A stretch of DNA of 31,161 nt, taken from the NCBI GenBank assembly GCA_009746045.1, contig RPFO01000171.1, positions 64,001-95,161 of the forward strand. The letters run 5' to 3'. Positions 8,065 through 19,000 of the stretch are shown in pieces (position 1 is the stretch's first letter; each line of letters starts with the position of its first letter). Under the pieces are notes generated by a model. It made no database searches, was not told where the DNA came from, and saw only the letters and a program-made list of their open reading frames with translations. Made by a program: the position numbers and the translations under genes. Source of the DNA: Mesostigma viride (Eukaryota; Streptophyta; Mesostigmatophyceae; Mesostigmatales; Mesostigmataceae).

Positions 8065-8581
8065 TCATGGAACTGCTTGTCTTTGCATATTACAACCCAT
8101 TAATGCTCGGATTGCATCATCATGTTCCACCAAGGGAATAAATGAAGTAGCTATTGAAGCTTGCGTTGGAGAAATCCCCAAATAATCGACTTCTTCTGCT
8201 TTACTACTAAATTCTGGTTTATATCGCACATGAACATAATTATTTTCAACACTAGAGTAACAAGAAAGTAATAAATATTCTGGGGCGAATTTAAATTGAT
8301 CTTGTTGATGTGGAGGTATAAAAATAGGTATTTCACTTTTAATTACTTGATTTTTTTGTAATGTATAAAAAGGACAAGAAAACATATTCATTTACTTTAC
8401 TATGCGTAGCTAAAGATCCAATTAAACCGGTATTCGGCCCTTCTGGCGTTTGTATAGGACCATAATGACTAGGATGTATATCATGTAACGTGCGTGTTTG
8501 CAAGTTGGCCGTTGACACTCTACGACGGAGCCAATTTTCGGAAGAACCTGCCTCATTTATGAATGCATCGACTGTGTGCAT
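8065..8581 (-). pseudogene. rpoB: Decayed plastid rpoB fragment (NUPT candidate)
   Basis: Read on the minus strand, two adjacent frames match the middle of the plastid RNA polymerase beta subunit. The upstream frame (8581 to about 8390) has RRRVS, then DIHPSHYG and [16 protein letters not shown]. The downstream frame (about 8391 to 8068) has [32 protein letters not shown] and NMQRQAVP, all landmark words of this family, which transcribes plastid genes. Signs of decay: a frameshift near 8385, apparent loss of about three residues between HYG and PIQT (where bacteria-type enzymes read RxCPIET), a stop right after QAVP where the enzyme normally continues, and no flanking rpoB sequence. Only about 170 of more than 1000 residues remain. 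The AT-rich composition fits recent plastid origin. A plastid contig is unlikely, given the neighbours. Confidence 0.85.
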
Positions 8582-8619
8582 AAATTGTGATCATTGAATT
8601 GAACAAAAAAATTCTCTTA

Positions 8620-9070
8620 TTGCCCCAATCATGGCTATTCTCTTAATGCCCTATCATGGCTATTTGTTTGTGTATGTTTTGCCCATGTTATTACATTAAT
8701 GGCATGATGTTGTGGATTGCTCTATCTATGATGGTTGTTCGTTTGTGTATGCTTTGCCCATGTTGTTACAGTAATGGCATGATGTTGTGGATTGCTAGCT
8801 CAATCTATGATGGTTGTTCGTTTGTGTATGCTTTGCCCATGTTGTTACAGTAATGGCATAATGTTGTGGATTGCTAGCTCAATCTATGATGGTTGTTCGT
8901 TTGTGTATGCTTTGCCCATGTTGTTACAGTAATGGCATGATTTTCTGGATTGTTAGCTCAATCTATGATGGTTGTTCGTTTGTGTATGCTTTGCCCATGT
9001 TGTTACAGTAATGGCATGATTTTGTGGATTGCTCAACCTATGAGGGTTTGGTTGTTTGTGTATGTTTTGC
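8620..9070 (+). repeat. 79-bp minisatellite, about 5.5 copies
   Basis: The word GGCATGATGTTGTGGATTGC recurs at 8701, 8776, 8855, 8934 and 9013 (the last copies slightly altered), giving one 75-bp and three 79-bp steps. Degenerate partial copies lie at both ends. Each unit contains TTTGCCCATGTTGTTACAG. The short reading frames through it have shifting phase and are not treated as genes. Confidence 0.9.
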
Positions 9071-9082
9071 GCGCAGATCACA

Positions 9083-9286
9083 ATGGATTGCACCATCTGC
9101 CGCAGCAAGCGAAGCCCCCTTACTGGTTCCAAGATCTTATCCTGGATGCCAAGCAGGCTGGCGAAGGGTATCCCAGTACGTACTTTGAAACTTGATGCCG
9201 CAAAACAACTACAACTTCGTTTTAACCCTTTAGCCGTTTTGAGTGATATTTACAGCGGACATTACATTTTTGTTGCTACGGGATGA
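9083..9286 (+). pseudogene. Possible broken start of a zinc-knuckle family gene
   Basis: The last minisatellite unit runs straight into GCGCGCAG and then, 6 bp later, an ATG opening with C3-x2-C6. This is the same kind of start as the 7047 gene (GCGCAG, ATG, C5-x2-C8). The frame runs 67 codons to 9286. It keeps no C-x2-H half and none of the family's strand block, so only the first few codons resemble the family. It could be a truncated copy or chance. A different frame over 9076-9195 reads equally well, so the assignment is weak. Confidence 0.25.
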
Positions 9287-9721
9287 GAATTGAGCTTTGT
9301 AATGCTAGCAGGTGTCACAAACCAAACTGTCCGCTATTTGTAGTGGGCATTTATTGTTAGAGCTTGCAGCTGGGTCCCTGCTCCTCCACATGCAACCTTG
9401 GTGTTCATGAGCCCTTTACTAGCTTCCTTTCTGTCAGGGGGTGCTATATTTGGCACCCATAGGACATTGCAATATGACCAATGACATGACCCCCAAGGTG
9501 GTGAATATATGTGTGTGCTTGTGTCCTATAATGGACCATAACTAACTATTAGGTTGGTTTGTGGACATTATCATGGAAAGTGACCATTGCCCGGTTTTTA
9601 TAGCGGGCAGTTGGACACGGTTTTAAGGGTTGACCTATTAGCTTTGTCAGGTGTGTGTGCTGCACCGCACCGCTTGCTAACATATTCGGCGGATTTCTTC
9701 TTTGTCGTCTGCGTGTCACAG
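9287..9721. other. Non-coding stretch ending in a splice acceptor
   Basis: No gene recognised in 9287-9650. A short hairpin GGGTGC/GCACCC lies near 9438-9462. At the end stands a good 3' splice site: branch-point-like CTAAC (9677-9681), a pyrimidine-rich run TTTCTTCTTTGTCGTCTG, and CACAG ending at 9721. Confidence 0.5.
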
Positions 9722-10021
9722 CGTGCTTGTACGCACAACCACCCGCGTTCCCCTCCGCCGGCGCCCCCGCCGCCGGGCTCTCCGCCGCCACCGGTGTTGC
9801 CCCCTCCCGCCGCCGGCCCTTCCGCGCCGTCGGAAGCTGCAGCGGCAGCACAGCAAATGCCCCCTCCCCCCGCACCATCGTCGGGGCAAGAGGCGCGCGG
9901 CGCTCATGCAGCAAAGGCGGCGAAGGAGCGGAGGAAATCGGCGGCTTCTGGGTCATCGGGTTCCGATGCCGCGACGGCAGCAACTGGAAAAGCAACCCAC
10001 CAGACACTGCCAGCTGCCCGG
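9722..10021 (+). CDS. Probable internal exon encoding a Pro/Ala-rich segment
   Basis: Exactly 300 bases (100 codons, phase 0 at both ends) between a strong acceptor (CTAAC, pyrimidine tract, CACAG) and a donor (CCCGG then GTAGGT at 10022). The reading frame is open and compositionally coherent: a Pro-rich first half (PPPAPPPPGSPPPP), then Ala-rich with a basic patch (AKAAKERRKSAAS), then Ser/Gly/Ala/Thr. GC content is far higher than the flanks. There is no recognisable domain; low-complexity linkers of this kind are common in nuclear regulatory proteins. No partner exon is identified. Its downstream intron would begin 38 bp before the giant hexamer array. An alternative is chance GC-rich sequence. 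Confidence 0.45.
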
Positions 10022-10059
10022 GTAGGTGTTACGCACAAAGATGTGATTTTCTTGCGCCA

Positions 10060-13000
10060 TCCTTGTCCTTGTCCTTGTCCTTGTCCTTGTCCTTGTCCTT
10101 GTCCTTGTCCTTGTCCTTGTCCTTGTCCTTGTCCTTGTCCTTGTCCTTGTCCTTGTCCTTGTCCTTGTCCTTGTCCTTGTCCTTGTCCTTGTCCTTGTCC
10201 TTGTCCTTGTCCTTGTCCTTGTCCTTGTCCTTGTCCTTGTCCTTGTCCTTGTCCTTGTCCTTGTCCTTGTCCTTGTCCTTGTCCTTGTCCTTGTCCTTGT
10301 CCTTGTCCTTGTCCTTGTCCTTGTCCTTGTCCTTGTCCTTGTCCTTGTCCTTGTCCTTGTCCTTGTCCTTGTCCTTGTCCTTGTCCTTGTCCTTGTCCTT
10401 GTCCTTGTCCTTGTCCTTGTCCTTGTCCTTGTCCTTGTCCTTGTCCTTGTCCTTGTCCTTGTCCTTGTCCTTGTCCTTGTCCTTGTCCTTGTCCTTGTCC
10501 TTGTCCTTGTCCTTGTCCTTGTCCTTGTCCTTGTCCTTGTCCTTGTCCTTGTCCTTGTCCTTGTCCTTGTCCTTGTCCTTGTCCTTGTCCTTGTCCTTGT
10601 CCTTGTCCTTGTCCTTGTCCTTGTCCTTGTCCTTGTCCTTGTCCTTGTCCTTGTCCTTGTCCTTGTCCTTGTCCTTGTCCTTGTCCTTGTCCTTGTCCTT
10701 GTCCGCCTTGTCCTTGTCCTTGTCCTTGTCCTTGTCCTTGTCCTTGTCCTTGTCCTTGTCCTTGTCCTTGTCCTTGTCCTTGTCCTTGTCCTTGTCCTTG
10801 TCCTTGTCCTTGTCCTTGTCCTTGTCCTTGTCCTTGTCCTTGTCCTTGTCCTTGTCCTTGTCCTTGTCCTTGTCCTTGTCCTTGTCCTTGTCCTTGTCCT
10901 TGTCCTTGTCCTTGTCCTTGTCCTTGTCCTTGTCCTTGTCCTTGTCCTTGTCCTTGTCCTTGTCCTTGTCCTTGTCCTTGTCCTTGTCCTTGTCCTTGTC
11001 CTTGTCCTTGTCCTTGTCCTTGTCCTTGTCCTTGTCCTTGTCCTTGTCCTTGTCCTTGTCCTTGTCCTTGTCCTTGTCCTTGTCCTTGTCCTTGTCCTTG
11101 TCCTTGTCCTTGTCCTTGTCCTTGTCCTTGTCCTTGTCCTTGTCCTTGTCCTTGTCCTTGTCCTTGTCCTTGTCCTTGTCCTTGTCCTTGTCCTTGTCCT
11201 TGTCCTTGTCCCCTTGTCCTTGTCCTTGTCCTTGTCCTTGTCCTTGTCCTTGTCCTTGTCCTTGTCCTTGTCCTTGTCCTTGTCCTTGTCCTTGTCCTTG
11301 TCCTTGTCCTTGTCCTTGTCCTTGTCCTTGTCCTTGTCCTTGTCCTTGTCCTTGTCCTTGTCCTTGTCCTTGTCCTTGTCCTTGTCCTTGTCCTTGTCCT
11401 TGTCCTTGTCCTTGTCCTTGTCCTTGTCCTTGTCCTTGTCCTTGTCCTTGTCCTTGTCCAGCCTTGTCCTTGTCCTTGTCCTTGTCCTTGTCCTTGTCCT
11501 TGTCCTTGTCCTTGTCCTTGTCCTTGTCCTTGTCCTTGTCCTTGTCCTTGTCCTTGTCCTTGTCCTTGTCCTTGTCCAGCCTTGTCCTTGTCCTTGTCCT
11601 TGTCCTTGTCCTTGTCCTTGTCCTTGTCCTTGTCCTTGTCCTTGTCCTTGTCCTTGTCCTTGTCCTTGTCCTTGTCCTTGTCCTTGTCCTTGTCCTTGTC
11701 CTTGTCCTTGTCCTTGTCCTTGTCCTTGTCCTTGTCCTTGTCCTTGTCCTTGTCCTTGTCCTTGTCCTTGTCCTTGTCCTTGTCCTTGTCCTTGTCCTTG
11801 TCCTTGTCCTTGTCCTTGTCCTTGTCCTTGTCCTTGTCCTTGTCCTTGTCCAGCCTTGTCCTTGTCCTTGTCCTTGTCCTTGTCCTTGTCCTTGTCCTTG
11901 TCCTTGTCCTTGTCCTTGTCCTTGTCCTTGTCCTTGTCCTTGTCCTTGTCCTTGTCCTTGTCCTTGTCCTTGTCCTTGTCCTTGTCCTTGTCCTTGTCCT
12001 TGTCCTTGTCCTTGTCCTTGTCCTTGTCCTTGTCCTTGTCCTTGTCCTTGTCCTTGTCCTTGTCCTTGTCCTTGTCCTTGTCCTTGTCCTTGTCCTTGTC
12101 CTTGTCCTTGTCCTTGTCCTTGTCCTTGTCCTTGTCCTTGTCCTTGTCCTTGTCCTTGTCCTTGTCCTTGTCCTTGTCCTTGTCCTTGTCCTTGTCCTTG
12201 TCCTTGTCCTTGTCCTTGTCCTTGTCCTTGTCCTTGTCCTTGTCCTTGTCCTTGTCCTTGTCCTTGTCCTTGTCCTTGTCCTTGTCCTTGTCCTTGTCCT
12301 TGTCCTTGTCCTTGTCCTTGTCCTTGTCCTTGTCCTTGTCCTTGTCCTTGTCCTTGTCCTTGTCCTTGTCCTTGTCCTCCTTGTCCTTGTCCTTGTCCTT
12401 GTCCTTGTCCTTGTCCTTGTCCTTGTCCTTGTCCTTGTCCTTGTCCTTGTCCTTGTCCTTGTCCTTGTCCTTGTCCTTGTCCTTGTCCTTGTCCTTGTCC
12501 TTGTCCTTGTCCTTGTCCTTGTCCTTGTCCTTGTCCTTGTCCTTGTCCTTGTCCTTGTCCTTGTCCTTGTCCTTGTCCTTGTCCTTGTCCTTGTCCTTGT
12601 CCTTGTCCTTGTCCTTGTCCTTGTCCTTGTCCTTGTCCTTGTCCTTGTCCTTGTCCTTGTCCTTGTCCTTGTCCTTGTCCTTGTCCTTGTCCTTGTCCTT
12701 GTCCTTGTCCTTGTCCTTGTCCTTGTCCTTGTCCTTGTCCTTGTCCTTGTCCTTGTCCTTGTCCTTGTCCTTGTCCAGCCTTGTCCTTGTCCTTGTCCTT
12801 GTCCTTGTCCTTGTCCTTGTCCTTGTCCTTGTCCTTGTCCTTGTCCTTGTCCTTGTCCAGCCTTGTCCTTGTCCTTGTCCTTGTCCTTGTCCTTGTCCTT
12901 GTCCTTGTCCTTGTCCTTGTCCTTGTCCTTGTCCTTGTCCTTGTCCTTGTCCTTGTCCTTGTCCTTGTCCTTGTCCTTGTCCTTGTCCTTGTCCTTGTCC

Positions 13001-16000
13001 TTGTCCTTGTCCTTGTCCTTGTCCTTGTGCCAGCCTTGTCCTTGTCCTTGTCCTTGTCCTTGTCCTTGTCCTTGTCCTTGTCCTTGTCCTTGTCCTTGTC
13101 CTTGTCCTTGTCCTTGTCCTTGTCCTTGTCCTTGTCCTTGTCCTTGTCCTTGTCCTTGTCCTTGTCCTTGTCCTTGTCCTTGTCCTTGTCCTTGTCCTTG
13201 TCCTTGTCCTTGTCCTTGTCCTTGTCCTTGTCCTTGTCCTTGTCCTTGTCCTTGTCCTTGTCCTTGTCCTTGTCCTTGTCCTTGTCCTTGTCCTTGTCCT
13301 TGTCCTTGTCCTTGTCCTTGTCCTTGTCCTTGTCCTTGTCCTTGTCCTTGTCCTTGTCCTTGTCCTTGTCCTTGTCCTTGTCCTTGTCCTTGTCCTTGTC
13401 CTTGTCCTTGTCCTTGTCCTTGTCCTTGTCCTTGTCCTTGTCCTTGTCCTTGTCCTTGTCCTTGTCCTTGTCCTTGTCCTTGTCCTTGTCCTTGTCCTTG
13501 TCCTTGTCCTTGTCCTTGTCCTTGTCCTTGTCCTTGTCCTTGTCCTTGTCCTTGTCCTTGTCCTTGTCCTTGTCCTTGTCCTTGTCCTTGTCCTTGTCCT
13601 TGTCCTTGTCCTTGTCCTTGTCCTTGTCCTTGTCCTTGTCCTTGTCCTTGTCCTTGTCCTTGTCCTTGTCCTTGTCCTTGTCCTTGTCCTTGTCCTTGTC
13701 CTTGTCACCTTGTCCTTGTCCAGCACCTTGTCCTTGTCCTTGTCCTTGTCCTTGTCCTTGTCCTTGTCCTTGTCCTTGTCCTTGTCCTTGTCCTTGTCCT
13801 TGTCCTTGTCCTTGTCCTTGTCCTTGTCCTTGTCCTTGTCCTTGTCCTTGTCCTTGTCCTTGTCCTTGTCCTTGTCCTTGTCCTTGTCCTTGTCCTTGTC
13901 CTTGTCCTTGTCCTTGTCCTTGTCCTTGTCCTTGTCCTTGTCCTTGTCCTTGTCCTTGTCCTTGTCCTTGTCCTTGTCCTTGTCCTTGTCCTTGTCCTTG
14001 TCCTTGTCCTTGTCCTTGTCCTTGTCCTTGTCCTTGTCCTTGTCCTTGTCCTTGTCCTTGTCCTTGTCCTTGTCCTTGTCCTTGTCCTTGTCCTTGTCCT
14101 TGTCCTTGTCCTTGTCCTTGTCCTTGTCCTTGTCCTTGTCCTTGTCCTTGTCCTTGTCCTTGTCCTTGTCCTTGTCCTTGTCCTTGTCCTTGTCCTTGTC
14201 CTTGTCCTTGTCCTTGTCCTTGTCCTTGTCCTTGTCCTTGTCCTTGTCCTTGTCCTTGTCCTTGTCCTTGTCCTTGTCCTTGTCCTTGTCCTTGTCCTTG
14301 TCCTTGTCCTTGTCCTTGTCCTTGTCCTTGTCCTTGTCCTTGTCCTTGTCCTTGTCCTTGTCCTTGTCCTTGTCCTTGTCCAGCACCTTGTCCTTGTGCC
14401 AGCACCTTGTCCTTGTCCTTGTCCTTGTCCTTGTCCTTGTCCTTGTCCTTGTCCTTGTCCTTGTCCTTGTCCTTGTCCTTGTCCTTGTCCTTGTCCTTGT
14501 CCTTGTCCTTGTCCTTGTCCTTGTCCTTGTCCTTGTCCAGCCTTGTCCTTGTCCTTGTCCTTGTCCTTGTCCTTGTCCTTGTCCTTGTCCTTGTCCTTGT
14601 CCTTGTCCTTGTCCTTGTCCTTGTCCTTGTCCTTGTCCTTGTCCTTGTCCTTGTCCTTGTCCTTGTCCTTGTCCTTGTCCTTGTCCTTGTCCTTGTCCTT
14701 GTCCTTGTCCTTGTCCTTGTCCTTGTCCTTGTCCTTGTCCTTGTCCTTGTCCTTGTCCTTGTCCTTGTCCTTGTGCCAGCACCTTGTCCTTGTCCTTGTC
14801 CTTGTCCTTGTCCTTGTCCTTGTCCTTGTCCTTGTCCTTGTCCTTGTCCTTGTCCTTGTCCTTGTCCTTGTCCTTGTCCTTGTCCTTGTCCTTGTCCTTG
14901 TGCCAGCACCTTGTCCTTGTCCAGCCTTGTCCTTGTCCTTGTCCTTGTCCTTGTCCTTGTCCTTGTCCTTGTCCTTGTCCTTGTCCTTGTCCTTGTTTGT
15001 CCTTGTCCTTGTCCTTGTCCTTGTCCTTGTCCTTGTCCTTGTCCTTGTCCTTGTCCTTGTCCTTGTCCTTGTCCTTGTCCTTGTCCTTGTCCTTGTCCTT
15101 GTCCTTGTCCTTGTCCTTGTCCTTGTCCTTGTCCTTGTGCCAGCACTTGTCCTTGTCCTTGTCCTTGTCCTTGTCCAGCCTTGTCCTTGTCCTTGTCCTT
15201 GTCCTTGTCCTTGTCCTTGTCCTTGTCCTTGTCCTTGTCCTTGTCCTTGTCCTTGTCCTTGTCCTTGTCCTTGTCCAGCCTTGTCCTTGTCCTTGTCCTT
15301 GTCCTTGTCCTTGTCCTTGTCCTTGTCCTTGTCCTTGTCCTTGTCCTTGTCCTTGTCCTTGTCCTTGTCCTTGTCCTTGTCCTTGTCCTTGTCCTTGTCC
15401 TTGTCCTTGTCCTTGTCCTTGTCCTTGTCCTTGTCCTTGTCCTTGTCCTTGTCCTTGTCCTTGTCCTTGTCCTTGTCCTTGTCCTTGTCCTTGTCCTTGT
15501 CCTTGTCCTTGTCCTTGTCCTTGTCCTTGTCCTTGTCCTTGTCCTTGTCCAGCACTTGTCCTTGTCCTTGTCCTTGTCCTTGTCCTTGTCCTTGTCCTTG
15601 TCCTTGTCCTTGTCCTTGTCCTTGTCCTTGTCCTTGTCCTTGTCCTTGTCCTTGTCCTTGTCCTTGTCCTTGTCCTTGTCCTTGTCCTTGTCCTTGTCCT
15701 TGTCCTTGTCCTTGTCCTTGTGCCAGCACTTGTCCTTGTCCTTGTCCTTGTCCTTGTCCTTGTCCTTGTCCTTGTCCTTGTCCTTGTCCTTGTCCTTGTC
15801 CTTGTCCTTGTCCTTGTCCTTGTCCTTGTCCTTGTCCTTGTCCTTGTCCTTGTCCTTGTCCTTGTCCTTGTCCTTGTCCTTGTCCTTGTCCTTGTCCTTG
15901 TCCTTGTCCTTGTCCTTGTCCTTGTCCTTGTCCTTGTCCTTGTCCTTGTCCTTGTCCTTGTCCTTGTCCTTGTCCTTGTCCTTGTCCTTGTCCTTGTCCT

Positions 16001-19000
16001 TGTCCTTGTCCTTGTCCTTGTCCTTGTCCTTGTCCTTGTCCTTGTCCTTGTCCTTGTCCTTGTCCTTGTCCTTGTCCTTGTCCTTGTCCTTGTCCTTGTC
16101 CTTGTCCTTGTCCTTGTCCTTGTCCTTGTCCTTGTCCTTGTCCTTGTCCTTGTCCTTGTCCTTGTCCTTGTCCTTGTCCTTGTCCTTGTCCTTGTCCTTG
16201 TCCTTGTCCTTGTCCTTGTCCTTGTCCTTGTCCTTGTCCTTGTCCTTGTCCTTGTCCTTGTCCTTGTCCTTGTCCTTGTCCTTGTCCTTGTCCTTGTCCT
16301 TGTCCTTGTCCTTGTCCTTGTCCTTGTCCTTGTCCTTGTCCTTGTCCTTGTCCTTGTCCTTGTCCTTGTCCTTGTCCTTGTCCTTGTCCTTGTCCTTGTC
16401 CTTGTCCAGCCTTGTCCTTGTGCCAGCACCTTGTCCTTGTCCTTGTCCTTGTCCTTGTCCTTGTCCTTGTCCTTGTCCTTGTCCTTGTCCTTGTCCTTGT
16501 CCTTGTCCTTGTCCTTGTCCTTGTCCTTGTCCTTGTCCTTGTCCTTGTCCTTGTCCTTGTCCTTGTCCAGCCTTGTCCTTGTGCCAGCCTTGTCCTTGTC
16601 CTTGTCCTTGTCCTTGTCCTTGTCCTTGTCCTTGTCCTTGTCCTTGTCCTTGTCCTTGTCCTTGTCCTTGTCCTTGTCCTTGTCCTTGTCCTTGTCCTTG
16701 TCCTTGTCCTTGTCCTTGTCCTTGTCCTTGTCCTTGTCCTTGTCCTTGTCCTTGTCCTTGTCCTTGTCCTTGTCCTTGTCCTTGTCCTTGTCCTTGTCCT
16801 TGTCCTTGTCCTTGTCCTTGTCCTTGTCCTTGTCCTTGTCCTTGTCCTTGTCCTTGTCCTTGTCCTTGTCCTTGTCCTTGTCCTTGTCCTTGTCCTTGTC
16901 CTTGTCCTTGTCCTTGTCCTTGTCCTTGTCCTTGTCCTTGTCCTTGTCCTTGTCCTTGTCCTTGTCCTTGTCCTTGTCCTTCCTTGTCCTTGTCCTTGTC
17001 CTTGTCCTTGTCCTTGTCCTTGTCCTTGTCCTTGTCCTTGTCCTTGTCCTTGTCCTTGTCCTTGTCCTTGTCCTTGTCCTTGTCCTTGTCCTTGTCCTTG
17101 TCCTTGTCCTTGTGTTGTCCTTGTCCTTGTCCTTGTCCTTGTCCTTGTCCTTGTCCTTGTCCTTGTCCTTGTCCTTGTCCTTGTCCTTGTCCTTGTCCTT
17201 GTCCTTGTCCTTGTCCTTGTCCTTGTCCTTGTCCTTGTCCTTGTCCTTGTGCCAGCACCTTGTCCTTGTCCAGCACCTTGTCCTTGTCCTTGTCCTTGTC
17301 CTTGTCCTTGTCCTTGTCCTTGTCCTTGTCCTTGTCCTTGTCCTTGTCCTTGTCCTTGTCCTTGTCCTTGTCCTTGTCCTTGTCCTTGTCCTTGTCCAGC
17401 CTTGTCCTTGTCCAGCACCTTGTCCTTGTCCTTGTCCTTGTCCTTGTCCTTGTCCTTGTCCTTGTCCTTGTCCTTGTCCTTGTCCTTGTCCTTGTCCTTG
17501 TCCTTGTCCTTGTCCTTGTCCTTGTCCTTGTCCTTGTCCTTGTCCTTGTCCTTGTCCTTGTCCTTGTCCTTGTCCTTGTCCTTGTCCTTGTCCTTGTCCT
17601 TGTCCTTGTCCTTGTCCTTGTCCTTGTCCTTGTCCTTGTCCAGCACCTTGTCCTTGTCCTTGTCCTTGTCCTTGTCCTTGTCCTTGTCCTTGTCCTTGTC
17701 CTTGTCCTTGTCCTTGTCCTTGTCCTTGTCCTTGTCCTTGTCCTTGTCCTTGTCCTTGTCCTTGTCCAGCACCTTGTCCTTGTCCTTGTCCTTGTCCTTG
17801 TCCTTGTCCTTGTCCTTGTCCTTGTCCTTGTCCTTGTCCTTGTCCTTGTCCTTGTCCTTGTCCTTGTCCTTGTCCTTGTCCTTGTCCTTGTCCTTGTCCT
17901 TGTCCTTGTCCTTGTCCTTGTCCTTGTCCTTGTCCTTGTCCTTGTCCTTGTCCTTGTCCTTGTCCTTGTCCTTGTCCTTGTCCTTGTCCTTGTCCTTGTC
18001 CTTGTCCAGCCTTGTCCTTGTCCTTGTCCTTGTCCTTGTCCAGCCTTGTCCTTGTCCTTGTCCTTGTCCTTGTCCTTGTCCTTGTCCTTGTCCTTGTCCT
18101 TGTCCTTGTCCTTGTCCTTGTCCTTGTCCTTGTCCTTGTGCCAGCACTTGTCCTTGTCCTTGTCCTTGTCCTTGTCCTTGTCCTTGTCCTTGTCCTTGTC
18201 CTTGTCCTTGTCCTTGTCCTTGTCCTTGTCCTTGTCCTTGTCCTTGTCCTTGTCCTTGTCCTTGTCCTTGTCCTTGTCCTTGTCCTTGTCCTTGTCCTTG
18301 TCCTTGTCCTTGTCCTTGTCCTTGTCCTTGTCCTTGTCCTTGTCCTTGTCCTTGTCCTTGTCCTTGTCCTTGTCCTTGTCCTTGTCCTTGTCCTTGTCCT
18401 TGTCCTTGTCCTTGTGCCAGCACTTGTCCTTGTCCTTGTCCTTGTCCTTGTCCTTGTCCTTGTCCTTGTCCTTGTCCTTGTCCTTGTCCTTGTCCTTGTC
18501 CTTGTCCTTGTCCTTGTCCTTGTCCTTGTCCTTGTCCTTGTCCTTGTCCTTGTCCTTGTCCTTGTCCTTGTCCTTGTCCTTGTCCTTGTGCCAGCCTTGT
18601 CCTTGTCCTTGTCCTTGTCCTTGTCCTTGTCCTTGTCCTTGTCCTTGTCCTTGTCCTTGTCCTTGTCCTTGTCCTTGTCCTTGTCCTTGTCCTTGTCCTT
18701 GTCCTTGTCCTTGTCCTTGTCCTTGTCCTTGTCCTTGTCCTTGTCCTTGTCCTTGTCCTTGTCCTTGTCCTTGTCCTTGTCCTTGTCCTTGTCCTTGTCC
18801 TTGTCCTTGTCCTTGTCCTTGTCCTTGTCCTTGTCCTTGTCCTTGTCCTTGTCCTTGTCCTTGTCCTTGTCCTTGTCCTTGTCCTTGTCCTTGTCCTTGT
18901 CCTTGTCCTTGTCCTTGTCCTTGTCCTTGTCCTTGTCCTTGTCCTTGTCCTTGTTTGTCCTTGTCCTTGTCCTTGTCCTTGTCCTTGTCCTTGTCCTTGT

